Shown here in pieces: positions 18,069-25,217 of a stretch of DNA of 52,223 nucleotides (its first letter is position 1; each line of letters starts with the position of its first letter). The notes under the pieces were generated by a model. That model worked only from the letters and a program-made list of their open reading frames with translations, ran no database searches and had not been told where the DNA came from. This DNA comes from Treponema sp. Its GTDB lineage: Bacteria > Spirochaetota > Spirochaetia > Treponematales > Breznakiellaceae. Position numbers and translations under genes: made by a program. The DNA is taken from positions 1 through 52,223 of the forward strand of contig WQSN01000015.1 in NCBI GenBank assembly GCA_009787835.1. Direction: 5' to 3'.

Positions 18069-18121
18069 TTATTAATTTATTATAGAATTTTCACAGTGAA
18101 TATGCTAGAATTGAATCAGGA

Positions 18122-18724
18122 ATGAAATATCCTTTTAAATATACTATTTGCCTAACCGGCTTATTTTTTTTTACTTCGTTAATAGCGCTTGCCCAGAATC
18201 GGGATATTGTTTTAACCAGAGGATCAATCCCCGAGGAATTACTTAGACCCAGGCGGGGAGAATCTCCGCGTTATCCGGTTGATACTGTAATTGGAGAATT
18301 GGGAAGGGGAGAAGCGCCTGTTGACGCGTACTCATTCGCCAATAGAATCGCTTCAGGTTTCATATCAGGAGAAATGACCCATCCCGCCCTGGCCGGCATT
18401 AACGCGTCATTACGTGAAAATTATTTATCATTGCTGAGAGCCGTTGAAAGCGAAAGTTACAGGATTGGAAGCGGTAAGGGAGAACCGGACGGTTCTGTTT
18501 CTTTTTTAATCCGGTTCATTGGCAGAGAGTTTGGCATAACGGGCGAACTGTTTATAAGATATGTGACCAGGCAGACAGAAGAGGAAGCTGACGGAGAGAT
18601 AAATATTATAATAACGGGGAACTGGACTTTTGAGGAAATGATTCTTGATGAAGCGAAAACCCGCGACGAGGAAAAACGCGAATTGCAGCGTTTTGATTTT
18701 TCTCCCTATGAAAGGTTTTTTTAA
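18122..18724 (+). CDS. Exported protein of unknown function
   Basis: A 200 aa product with a clear signal peptide (residues 1-24, hydrophobic core then ALAQ). The mature part contains PEELLRPRRGESPRYPVDTVIGELGRGEAPVDAYSFA-type sequence and a C-terminal half rich in charged residues ending in a Glu/Lys/Arg helix (about 170-200). I do not recognise a family. The ATG follows AGGA with almost no spacing, so initiation may be weak or nearly leaderless. It lies 47 bases upstream of the PilZ protein on the same strand. Confidence 0.6.
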   Translation: MKYPFKYTICLTGLFFFTSLIALAQNRDIVLTRGSIPEELLRPRRGESPRYPVDTVIGELGRGEAPVDAYSFANRIASGFISGEMTHPALAGINASLRENYLSLLRAVESESYRIGSGKGEPDGSVSFLIRFIGREFGITGELFIRYVTRQTEEEADGEINIIITGNWTFEEMILDEAKTRDEEKRELQRFDFSPYERFF

Positions 18725-18771
18725 AAAGAAACGTAAAAATGATTTTTCTGTAGATATATTCAGGATGAATT

Positions 18772-20010
18772 ATGGGTACACCGGTAGGGCGTATTGAAAG
18801 GGAATATCTCTTTAAAGTGTTATATGACGCTCAATTGCCAATAATGTACATGAAGGATCGCGCTGAGTATACCATGACTCTTGAACATCCTGTTAACGAT
18901 GAAATGACGCTGCGCCCCGACAGATCAATAGGCAGACCAAAACCGCTGTCAAGACTTGATTTGCTTTTTAAATACAGGGGACAGGTTGTGGATTTTTCCG
19001 CGGAAATTCAAACCTTTCATGATGATTTGATAGTCTGTAAAGTTCCTCAGATGCTTTATAAGGATCTAGATCGTGATTATCTGAGAGTTGATACTCCATC
19101 TGATTTAAAAATTGTTTTTACCTTCCGGGGCGATCGTTACAAACTTTCACTGCCCAAACTGTCGGAATATGAAACTCTTGATCATGAAGAACTGATTCGC
19201 AGTCTGGATCCTCGCAATCTTTCAGGACTGATCATGCAGATAACAAACCTGCTGAAGAATTATGCCGACGGGTACAAGATTGTAAATTTTAAGGACAAAA
19301 AACCAGAAAATATCGAAGAAAGAATTGTGTCGGAAACCGGTAAAACCCTCTTTGTGCCTTCAACGGTCGGACGCCTGCCAAAGAACGATCCATATCCCAA
19401 AAAAAGAATTATAACAGAGGATCTGTTCAAACGTTATCTTGAAAGCACCGGAACAGGCCAGGCTTATCTTGCCGAAATGTGCACCCGTTTTATTAAACAA
19501 AAATATGATGACGGAATTTATTCTGATGCGTGGATACCAATTCTGTTTCAGGAATATGTGATAGGTTATGTCCATATCTGGATAGACAAGGAAGACCGCC
19601 TTCCCATTGATTACAGCGTAATTGATAATGTGTATGAATATACCAAAGTTCTGGCCTTCGCGCTGAAGGAAAACGGATACTTTGAACACGGCAAGGTAGA
19701 AAATGAATCATTCAGGGGCAGGGTTCTTGACATGAGCGCATCAGGTCTGCTTTTCGCTTATCCGCATAGCAGCGTTCTTGCCTCGACGCTTTTGATAGAT
19801 TCTGAACTAACGGTAACCATTGAAGCTCCCAACCGTTCAATCAATGTGATAGCGAAAATTGTCCGCCGTTTCAAGGACAAATCCGCTCAGTACTTCGGCT
19901 GTCACTTTATTAACATTGTTCCCGAAGATATCCGCTTCCTTTTTGAACATCTCTACGGCCGCCATATGGACGATGACACAGTCACTGATCTGCTGATTGG
20001 GCAGGTGTAA
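18772..20010 (+). CDS. PilZ-domain protein
   Basis: 412 aa soluble protein, probably a c-di-GMP effector. The C-terminal domain (about residues 310-405) has FRGRVLDMSASGLLF, which contains the PilZ DxSxxG element, followed by beta strands and GCHFINIVPEDIRFLFEHLYG. The usual upstream RxxxR is not evident just before that element, so binding may be altered. The N-terminal 300 residues resemble the spirochaete-type extension (DUF1577-like, an unsure assignment). Its start has AGGA eight bases ahead. The gene ends 122 bases before a palindromic repeat and is followed by clpC. Confidence 0.75.
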   Translation: MGTPVGRIEREYLFKVLYDAQLPIMYMKDRAEYTMTLEHPVNDEMTLRPDRSIGRPKPLSRLDLLFKYRGQVVDFSAEIQTFHDDLIVCKVPQMLYKDLDRDYLRVDTPSDLKIVFTFRGDRYKLSLPKLSEYETLDHEELIRSLDPRNLSGLIMQITNLLKNYADGYKIVNFKDKKPENIEERIVSETGKTLFVPSTVGRLPKNDPYPKKRIITEDLFKRYLESTGTGQAYLAEMCTRFIKQKYDDGIYSDAWIPILFQEYVIGYVHIWIDKEDRLPIDYSVIDNVYEYTKVLAFALKENGYFEHGKVENESFRGRVLDMSASGLLFAYPHSSVLASTLLIDSELTVTIEAPNRSINVIAKIVRRFKDKSAQYFGCHFINIVPEDIRFLFEHLYGRHMDDDTVTDLLIGQV

Positions 20011-20131
20011 AGGAATCGTAATGGGAATGGATAACGGTATATTGATTTTTAACGACTGCAATTTATAAAAAAAAATCTTTCACACCCCTGCCAATCACTC
20101 AGTAATGGAACAAAACAACTATAATTCAAAA

Positions 20132-20239
20132 ATGTATGCTTAAATAAATGTTTTAGGGGTGTCTGGGGCAAAGTGCCGTGCCCCGCCACGGTGCTTGTGC
20201 TCCTGACAGGTCCCCAAACATAATTAATAAAGCATACAT
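20132..20239. repeat. Palindromic repeat element (long copy)
   Basis: Terminal inverted repeats ATGTATGCTT (20132-20141) and AAGCATACAT (20230-20239) enclose about 90 bases that are GC-rich and self-complementary in places (GGGGC near 20167 with GCCCC near 20182; GGGGTGTC with a bulged partner GACAGGTCCCC). No ORF is present. The arm sequence also occurs in the short hairpin at 40876-40920. The surrounding gene-free stretch 20011-20324 otherwise holds only AT-rich sequence and the clpC promoter region. Confidence 0.55.
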
Positions 20240-20324
20240 ATCTGTATAGTATTACTTTTGTGAAAAAACATTGAAAAACACCCCGAAATGTACTAAATTT
20301 AAAAAAACAGCAAAGAGGTGCTTT

Positions 20325-22904
20325 TTGTTCAAAGGTTTAACACAACGGGTAGAAAGACTATTATCAATAAACGCACAGGAAGAAGCGCGGCGTTTTAATT
20401 CTGATCAGTTATTGCCGGAGCATATTATTATAGCGATGCTCAAGGAAGGCGGAGGAACTGCCTGCAAGGCGCTTGTTTTCCTGCGGATAGATTTGCCGGA
20501 ATTTAAACATATACTTGAAAGTTCCATCCCGAGGATACCGGGTCTTATAATTCGCGGAGAGGTTCCTCCTTCAAAACGTACAAAAAATATGCTTGATGTC
20601 GCAACAGAAGAAGCAAGAGCGATGGGAAGCGATTATCTTGGTACTGAACATATACTTTTCGCAGCCATGAGGGAACAGGATTCCAGCGTTCAGGTCTATT
20701 TAAATCAGCGGGCAGTGGATACTGATATGATGAGGGTGATAATTCAAACCACATTCAGCCAGCCGGGAGCCCGAAGTGATGATGGGTATGTGCCTGTGGA
20801 AAAATATCAGCCCTATATTGTTCACAGGGAACGGCCTGTTATTCCCCATAGAAGCGGTGTAGAAACAGAGCGTCAAACCCAGAGGATAAAGCCTGCTACA
20901 TATCCAGTACTTACTCCAATTCTGGATAATTTTTCACGCGATCTTACCGCGCTTGCCAGAGCTGGTAAACTTGATCCTGTTGTAGGCAGAAAAGCTGAAA
21001 TTAACAGGGCTGTCCGTATACTGGCAAGACGTACAAAAAACAACCCGATTTTGGCAGGAGAGCCGGGTGTCGGAAAAACAGCGATTGCGGAAGGGCTGGC
21101 TCATTATTTAATCAGTGAGGATGTTCCGGAAGCTCTGGCTGGTAAGCGTATACTATGTCTTGACATGGGGCTGGTTGTCGCCGGAACAAAGTACCGCGGA
21201 GAGTTTGAAGATCGAATTAAAAAAATCATCCGGGAAGTTAGTCAGGCGGGTAATATAATTCTCTTTATTGATGAAATTCATACAATAATCGGAGCGGGCG
21301 GAGCGGAAGGAACACTTGACGCTTCGAATATGCTCAAACCTGGTCTTGCCCGCGGCGAGATTCGCTGCATTGGAGCGACAACGCTTGCCGAATATCGCAA
21401 ACATTTTGAAAAAGACGCCGCGCTTGAACGCCGTTTTCAGGCTGTAATAGTCAATGAACCAAATTTTGATGATACAGTTGAGATTCTAAAAGGCATTCAG
21501 AAAAAGTACGAAGAGCATCATAAAGTAAGATATACTGAAAGTTCTGTTACCCTTGCCGCGAAACTCGCACAACGTTATATAATGGGCAGGTTTATGCCGG
21601 ACAAGGCAATAGACATTCTTGATGAAGCCGGCGCAATGCGCAAACTGGAAACGCGCGATGAACCGCCTGAAATCGCCGGTCTTGAAACAGAAATAACAAA
21701 GTTATGTGAAGAGAAGAATGCGTTTGTAAGCGCTCAGGATTATGAACATGCCGCCGAAGTCCGCGATAAAGTACGCGCACTGCGGGTGCGCCTGGAAGAT
21801 GCGCACGCGGCATGGGAACGGGCTTCACTGAATGAATTTCCGCAAGTTACAGAAGAAGATGTCCGCCGTATTGTTACAGAATCAACTGGAATACCGGTTA
21901 TGCATCTTGAGGAAAGGGAATCACGCCGCCTGCTTGTTATGGAAGATGAACTACAAAAATCCGTAATAGGGCAGAATGAAGCGATTAGACGGATTGCTTC
22001 GGCCATCAGGCGATCCAGAGCGGGTGTTTCATCTCCGCGCCGTCCTATGGGTTCTTTTATATTCCTTGGACCAACAGGAGTAGGCAAGACGCTTCTTGCC
22101 AGAAAACTCGCGCAGTATCTGTTCGCAAGCGAAGACGCTCTTGTACGGATCGATATGTCTGATTATATGGAAAAGCATAATGCATCCCGTCTTGTAGGCG
22201 CGCCGCCTGGTTATATCGGTTATGATGAGGGCGGAATGCTTACGGAAAAAATCAGGCGGAATCCATACCGTATTATTCTGTTTGATGAGGTGGAAAAAGC
22301 GCATAGCGATATTTTCAATATTTTGCTTCAGGTAATGGAAGAAGGCGAACTTAAAGATTCGCTTGGCCACACTGTAAATTTCCGCAATACCGTTATAATA
22401 ATGACGAGTAACGCTGGTATTCGTGAGATTTCAAAAGATTCAAGGCTGGGTTTTTCTTCCGGCAGCGGCCTTATGAGCGTTTCAGAAATTGAATCGGCTG
22501 CCATGTCAGAACTGCGCAGAATTTTCAATCCCGAATTTATCAACAGGGTTGATGAAATTATGGTTTTTAATCCATTAAACCGTAAACAGATTGAAATGAT
22601 TTTTGACATCGAACTGGATGATCTATCAAACCGTCTTGCAGAGCAAAATTTCGGAATAAGAATTTCAAGGACCGCAAAGAACATCCTGATTGACAAAGGC
22701 TGGGATCCAAAATACGGCGGCAGACCTTTACGCCGCACCATTCAAAAAGAACTGGAATGCCCGTTATCAGAACTTATTCTGGACGGCTGCTGGGAACCTG
22801 GCACGGTTTTTACAGCTGACGGCAGAAACGGAGAGATTAAACTGCGCGTGAAGAACACCGTTAACGCGGAGCAGGAACTGGTAGAAACCAGTCAGTATAT
22901 ATGA
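20325..22904 (+). CDS. clpC: ATP-dependent Clp protease ATPase subunit ClpC
   Basis: AAA+ unfoldase of 859 aa that feeds substrates to ClpP. Two Clp-N repeats occupy about residues 1-145 ([16 protein letters not shown], then [12 protein letters not shown]). The first ATPase has GEPGVGKTA and [19 protein letters not shown]-type coiled-coil motif ([19 protein letters not shown]) marks ClpC rather than ClpA. The second ATPase has GPTGVGKTL and the LGF loop for ClpP docking (RLGFSSG). The start is a TTG at 20325 with AGAGG six bases ahead, giving the family-typical N terminus MFKGLTQR; the longer frame from the TTG at 20271 is not preferred. A moderate -35/-10 pair lies at 20271-20299. Confidence 0.93.
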   Translation: MFKGLTQRVERLLSINAQEEARRFNSDQLLPEHIIIAMLKEGGGTACKALVFLRIDLPEFKHILESSIPRIPGLIIRGEVPPSKRTKNMLDVATEEARAMGSDYLGTEHILFAAMREQDSSVQVYLNQRAVDTDMMRVIIQTTFSQPGARSDDGYVPVEKYQPYIVHRERPVIPHRSGVETERQTQRIKPATYPVLTPILDNFSRDLTALARAGKLDPVVGRKAEINRAVRILARRTKNNPILAGEPGVGKTAIAEGLAHYLISEDVPEALAGKRILCLDMGLVVAGTKYRGEFEDRIKKIIREVSQAGNIILFIDEIHTIIGAGGAEGTLDASNMLKPGLARGEIRCIGATTLAEYRKHFEKDAALERRFQAVIVNEPNFDDTVEILKGIQKKYEEHHKVRYTESSVTLAAKLAQRYIMGRFMPDKAIDILDEAGAMRKLETRDEPPEIAGLETEITKLCEEKNAFVSAQDYEHAAEVRDKVRALRVRLEDAHAAWERASLNEFPQVTEEDVRRIVTESTGIPVMHLEERESRRLLVMEDELQKSVIGQNEAIRRIASAIRRSRAGVSSPRRPMGSFIFLGPTGVGKTLLARKLAQYLFASEDALVRIDMSDYMEKHNASRLVGAPPGYIGYDEGGMLTEKIRRNPYRIILFDEVEKAHSDIFNILLQVMEEGELKDSLGHTVNFRNTVIIMTSNAGIREISKDSRLGFSSGSGLMSVSEIESAAMSELRRIFNPEFINRVDEIMVFNPLNRKQIEMIFDIELDDLSNRLAEQNFGIRISRTAKNILIDKGWDPKYGGRPLRRTIQKELECPLSELILDGCWEPGTVFTADGRNGEIKLRVKNTVNAEQELVETSQYI

Positions 22905-22911
22905 ACGCCGC

Positions 22912-23787
22912 TTAATTCAATTTAATCCATTCATGGATAAACCTTAGGGCATACTGCTGTATTCCGTTAAAATAATTATCAATAAACGCCGCAAGTGCCT
23001 TTCCCATATACCGGTAATGCCAGCTTTCCCAACTGTAGCCGGTTACTCCTTCATAGCCTTGAGGGTATGAGAGCGACCAGCCGAAACGCGAAGCGTTAGC
23101 TGTAAGCCAGCGGCTTTCCCCGGTTAAAGCGAAGGAGTCGTCTATGGAACCGAAGTCCACAACTAACCCCAACTGATGCTGGCTGTGCCCGGGACGGGCG
23201 GATATTTTATCCGCCGCATTCTGACCCATTTCATTCACATAACGCTGGTAAAGCTGTACCTGATAACTGTATGAACGGTAAGCTGAAGACGCTGTCAATA
23301 CCAATCCTTCGGCTCTGGCTGCACTGGCCATCTCTTCCAGTGATGCGGCGGCGGCGTTTCTCAGATACAGATCATCCCTGTTTATTCTGTAGGAACCGTT
23401 ATTTAATTCAACAAGATCCTGGGGTTCATAATTTCCGGAAAGAGAGCGCTCCTTGTCTACAAGAATCCACAAATACGGATCGCTTTGTAAAATGGCGGTT
23501 AATTCAAGGATAAAAAAAGGATTTGATAATATATTTTGCTGTATTTTACCTGATATATTTGCCGGTAGTTGTGCGTTTGTAAAAACAATAGAAAAGGCGG
23601 AAATATCCGGATTTGTATCTTCACCTGATGAACCATCAATTTGAGCATCCGGTTCTTCATGAGAGGCGGGTGTTGTAACAGACGGTGTTATTGACTTATT
23701 ATTTTCATTCACTGCGTTGGATTTTAAACATGAAAAAAAAAATAATAATATAAAACCGCAAATAATAATGGGAATTTTTCTTTTAAT
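22912..23787 (-). CDS. VanY-type D-Ala-D-Ala carboxypeptidase lipoprotein, ATT start
   Basis: Zinc carboxypeptidase of family M15B that trims peptidoglycan stem peptides. The C-terminal domain (about residues 130-270) has SSAYRSYSYQVQLYQ, the metal motif GHSQHQLGLVVDFG and ESWHYRYMG. The only in-frame conventional start (GTG at 23712) would leave no export signal. Extending the open frame upstream gives a full lipoprotein signal: an ATT at 23785-23787, then KRKIPIIICGFILLFFFSC with the acylated Cys at residue 20. An AAGGA site lies seven bases before this ATT. A nearby ATG in another frame stops after three codons. A rare ATT start, or a one-base sequencing difference, is inferred. It follows glgC after 16 bases. 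Confidence 0.75.
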   Translation of the reverse strand: MKRKIPIIICGFILLFFFSCLKSNAVNENNKSITPSVTTPASHEEPDAQIDGSSGEDTNPDISAFSIVFTNAQLPANISGKIQQNILSNPFFILELTAILQSDPYLWILVDKERSLSGNYEPQDLVELNNGSYRINRDDLYLRNAAAASLEEMASAARAEGLVLTASSAYRSYSYQVQLYQRYVNEMGQNAADKISARPGHSQHQLGLVVDFGSIDDSFALTGESRWLTANASRFGWSLSYPQGYEGVTGYSWESWHYRYMGKALAAFIDNYFNGIQQYALRFIHEWIKLN

Positions 23788-23803
23788 AGCTCATTCCTTG
23801 TTT

Positions 23804-25075
23804 TTAAATTACAGTTCCCGGATATAGAATCGTATTCTTTGGTATTACAATGATCCCATCCACAATATAGTAATACCCGTAGTTGCCGTCTGACCGTTTA
23901 ATGTCGTCTACTCCAATACGGCAGCCTTCGCCGATACACACATTCTTGTCGATTATCGCCCCTTTTATTATTACGCCGCGGCCAATTCCTACATTTGGCA
24001 CTCTGGCTTCGGCGTTTTGCGCTTTCTGAACCTCTGTTTCGTAATAGTCAGCTCCCATACATATAACACCGTTAAGGCTTGAACCGCTTTCTATAAGTGT
24101 ACGGATACCGACAATTGAATTCGTGATATTGGCGTTTGTGATAATACAGCCTTCCGACGCTATTGATTGATTCATGTTTGAAAAATTCATCTTGGATGGA
24201 GGGAGGTTGCGCATGTGGGTATAAATTGGTTTATGCTCATCATAAAAGTCAAAACGTGGTTTTAGTGTGGTTAACTCAAGGTTAGTTTCATAGAAATTTC
24301 TGATTGTGCCAATGTCTTCCCAATAGCCGTTAAAAATGTAAGCGTTTACCTTTAATTTGCTGATTGCAGAAGGGATTACCTCTTTTCCAAAGTCGGTAAG
24401 GTCGTTTGCGAGGCAGTCCTCCATAGCTTTTGAATTAAAAACATAAATGCCCATGGAGCCAAGGTAATTATCATCCTTGCTTTTATCTTTAAATAATTCC
24501 TGAGGAGCTTTAAAATTGGAAATATCCTTGCTTGGACCTGGTTTTTCCATGAATTCAGTAATCTGATTGTTTTTATCAGCTTTTAGAATGCCAAGACCGC
24601 TTGCGCTGTCTCTGGAAACACCGGTACAGGCAATTGTAATGGCAGCGCCTGAACTAATATGTTTCTTTAAAAGATCCTGTAAATCCATTCTGTATAGCTG
24701 ATCGCCTGAAAGTATAATGTAATATGATGGATTCTGTGTTCTGAAATGGGAAAAATTCTTGCGGACGGCATCCGCTGTGCCTTCATACCATCCTGAATGC
24801 TCAAAAGTCTGTTCAGCGGCGAGAAGCTCGACAAAACCATGTGAAAATGAGTCAAAAATATATGTTTGACCGATATGCAGATGTAAAGACGCTGAATTGA
24901 ACTGTGTTACAATGTAAATCTGCCTTAAATTGGCGTTAATGCAGTTGGAAATAGGAATATCGACAAGCCTGTACTTTCCACCAAATGGGACAGCCGGCTT
25001 TGATCGGAACTGAGTAAGCGGGAATAAACGGGTACCCTTGCCTCCCCCCAATATTATGGATAAAACATCAGACAT
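23804..25075 (-). CDS. glgC: Glucose-1-phosphate adenylyltransferase
   Basis: Makes ADP-glucose for glycogen synthesis. The 423 aa protein starts with the nucleotidyltransferase loop (ILGGGKGTRLFPLT), continues with SKPAVPFGGKYRLVDIPISNC and YEGTADAVRKN in the sugar-phosphate site, and ends in left-handed beta-helix repeats (about 300-400, VGIGRGVIIKGAIIDKNVCIGEGCRIG). The ATG has a GAGGAG ribosome site. A well-spaced promoter lies 50-80 bases upstream. The VanY-type lipoprotein gene follows 16 bases after the stop. No other glg gene is visible. Confidence 0.95.
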   Translation of the reverse strand: MSDVLSIILGGGKGTRLFPLTQFRSKPAVPFGGKYRLVDIPISNCINANLRQIYIVTQFNSASLHLHIGQTYIFDSFSHGFVELLAAEQTFEHSGWYEGTADAVRKNFSHFRTQNPSYYIILSGDQLYRMDLQDLLKKHISSGAAITIACTGVSRDSASGLGILKADKNNQITEFMEKPGPSKDISNFKAPQELFKDKSKDDNYLGSMGIYVFNSKAMEDCLANDLTDFGKEVIPSAISKLKVNAYIFNGYWEDIGTIRNFYETNLELTTLKPRFDFYDEHKPIYTHMRNLPPSKMNFSNMNQSIASEGCIITNANITNSIVGIRTLIESGSSLNGVICMGADYYETEVQKAQNAEARVPNVGIGRGVIIKGAIIDKNVCIGEGCRIGVDDIKRSDGNYGYYYIVDGIIVIPKNTILYPGTVI

Positions 25076-25128
25076 ATCGCTTCTCCTCGATATTCAGTTT
25101 CTGTTAAAAATTTAAACTGCTATTATTT

Positions 25129-25157
25129 ATTATATAGTATAATAAAACCTTTGTCGA
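25129..25157 (-). promoter_or_regulatory. Sigma70-type promoter of glgC
   Basis: On the minus strand, -35 TCGACA (25152-25157) and -10 TATAAT (25129-25134) are 17 bases apart. The -10 is a perfect consensus and the -35 matches five of six bases. Confidence 0.75.
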
Positions 25158-25217
25158 TAGAATTGTTTGATAAATTGTGAAATCTATATTCACAGTTTTA
25201 ACAATTCGGAGTAGGAT

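Noticed and set aside
25170-25205. TGTGAA-N7-TTCACA before mrfA as a CRP or LexA site
   Set aside because: The spacing does not fit the CRP consensus and the sequence does not fit known LexA boxes; kept only as a remark under mrfA.
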